The notes under the pieces: model-generated
The model's input: the letters and a program-made list of their open reading frames with translations, nothing else
Database searches by the model: none
What the model was told of the DNA's origin: nothing
Assembly (NCBI GenBank): GCA_016783225.1
Contig: JADHWZ010000008.1
Span: 1-23,247, forward strand
DNA: 23,247 bases
From: Dehalococcoidia bacterium
GTDB lineage: Bacteria; Chloroflexota; Dehalococcoidia; GIF9; UBA5620
Direction: 5' to 3'
Position numbers and translations under genes: made by a program
In this document: one piece after another, positions 22,422-23,247 of the stretch
Layout: every line of letters starts with the position of its first letter
Numbering within the stretch: position 1 is the stretch's first letter

Positions 22422-22474
22422 CGAACCCGCAGTCTACCTCACCCAACTTCAATCCACTCCATCTCACACCCCCT

Positions 22475-23247
22475 CTAGCTCACAATCTCCTCCGGGCTGG
22501 CAATTCGACCCAAGATAGCGCTGGCGGCGGCCACAGCCGGATTTGCCAGATAGACTTCAGACTGGGGGCTGCCCATCCTGCCTACGAAGTTACGGTTGGT
22601 CGTCGATACGCAGCGCTCGCCAGCCGCCAGTACCCCCATATGCCCGCCAAGGCATGGGCCGCAAGTAGGAGTGCTGACCACAGCACCGGCTTCAACAAAA
22701 GCCTCTATCAGGCCTTCACGCAGCGCGTCAAGGTAGACCTGCTGGGTGCCGGGGATGATGATGCACCTGACCTCGGAATTCACTTGCCTGCCTTTCAACA
22801 CCTTGGCGGCAAGCCTCAAGTCGTCGAGCCGTCCATTGGTGCAGCTGCCAATTACTGCCTGGTCAATCTTTATGTCAACTATATCGCTTATTGGCTTCAC
22901 GTTGGAGGGCAAGTGAGGCAGCGCTACCTGAGGCTCAATCCTGGACACATCGTAGTCAATGGTTTTGGCATACTCGGCATCTCCATCAGGTTGGTATACT
23001 TCATAGGAACGTTTTGCTCTGACCTTGACATACTTCTCGGTTGCGCCATCCACCCTGAAAATACCGGCTTTGGCCCCGGCCTCAATTGCCATGTTGGCCA
23101 TGGTAAAGCGCCCATCCATAGGCAGGGCATCGATTGCCTCGCCGACAAACTCCATAGCCGAGTAAAGGGCTCCGTCTACGCCGATATCCCCGATGGTATA
23201 AAGGATAAGGTCTTTGCCACCAACCCACTTCCCCAGTTTCCCGTGGT
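22475..23247 (-). CDS. leuC: 3-isopropylmalate dehydratase large subunit (partial, 5' end outside window)
   Basis: The C-terminal 257 residues of the 4Fe-4S large subunit of isopropylmalate isomerase, entering from the right edge. Reading from the edge it runs [20 protein letters not shown], so the frame continues beyond the window and the ATG at 23155 is internal. Cluster cysteines appear in VIGSCTNGR and in [11 protein letters not shown], all three as expected, and [19 protein letters not shown] is the conserved C-terminal segment. It ends IASPEEIVS. It normally pairs with the adjacent leuD; here leuD is about 2.9 kb downstream on the same strand. Confidence 0.96.
   Translation of the reverse strand, partial: HGKLGKWVGGKDLILYTIGDIGVDGALYSAMEFVGEAIDALPMDGRFTMANMAIEAGAKAGIFRVDGATEKYVKVRAKRSYEVYQPDGDAEYAKTIDYDVSRIEPQVALPHLPSNVKPISDIVDIKIDQAVIGSCTNGRLDDLRLAAKVLKGRQVNSEVRCIIIPGTQQVYLDALREGLIEAFVEAGAVVSTPTCGPCLGGHMGVLAAGERCVSTTNRNFVGRMGSPQSEVYLANPAVAAASAILGRIASPEEIVS

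Noticed and set aside
1..23247. CRISPR array, rRNA genes, transposase genes or insertion sequences
   Set aside because: No regular spaced repeats, no rRNA sequence and no recognisable transposase were seen on either strand.

Overview
This is bacterial DNA of roughly balanced to slightly GC-rich composition, with strong AGGAGG-type ribosome binding sites. The gene content (CimA citramalate synthase with leuB/leuC/leuD, RtcB plus archease, tandem universal-stress protein, OpuC-type osmolyte transporter, thiolases, ArsA-type ATPase remnant) would fit an anaerobic Chloroflexota such as Dehalococcoidia. That placement is an inference from gene style; no rRNA or marker gene in the window proves it.

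Layout. 1-1756: the tail of an unidentified gene, then a leftward tandem-domain universal stress protein with its own promoter. 1757-1981: a small PRC-barrel protein. 1982-2382: a leader region with two inverted repeats. 2383-5946: a complete OpuC/YehZYXW-type glycine betaine/choline ABC transporter (permease, ATPase with two CBS domains, permease, lipoprotein), followed by a metallo-beta-lactamase-fold hydrolase (6025-6981). 7396-8235: an SMP-30/gluconolactonase family protein.

8336-10592 is the accessory part. It is bounded by an intact tRNA-Lys(CTT) gene on the minus strand and by a 56-bp imperfect direct repeat of that tRNA's 3' half, the signature of an element integrated into a tRNA gene. 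Inside are an orphan ABC-type substrate-binding lipoprotein, several gene fragments, a small ORF, and a second attachment-like module. That module has the 3' part of a different tRNA joined to the same roughly 120-bp arm sequence, with paired GTTAGCAA repeats 11 bp apart. No integrase is left. This is the most interesting signal in the window.

10716-15787: archease and RtcB (RNA ligase and its activator), a SagB-type nitroreductase, and two tandem paralogous thiolases, each with its own matching promoter, closed by a strong terminator at 15860-15887.

15942-23247 is on the minus strand. It holds a branched-chain amino acid cluster, leuC (cut by the window edge), leuD, leuB and cimA, which together would support the citramalate route to isoleucine and part of leucine synthesis. 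Two unrelated genes, an iron-sulfur flavoprotein-like gene and a DUF4185-like lipoprotein, sit between leuC and leuD. A broken ArsA-type ATPase lies downstream of cimA.
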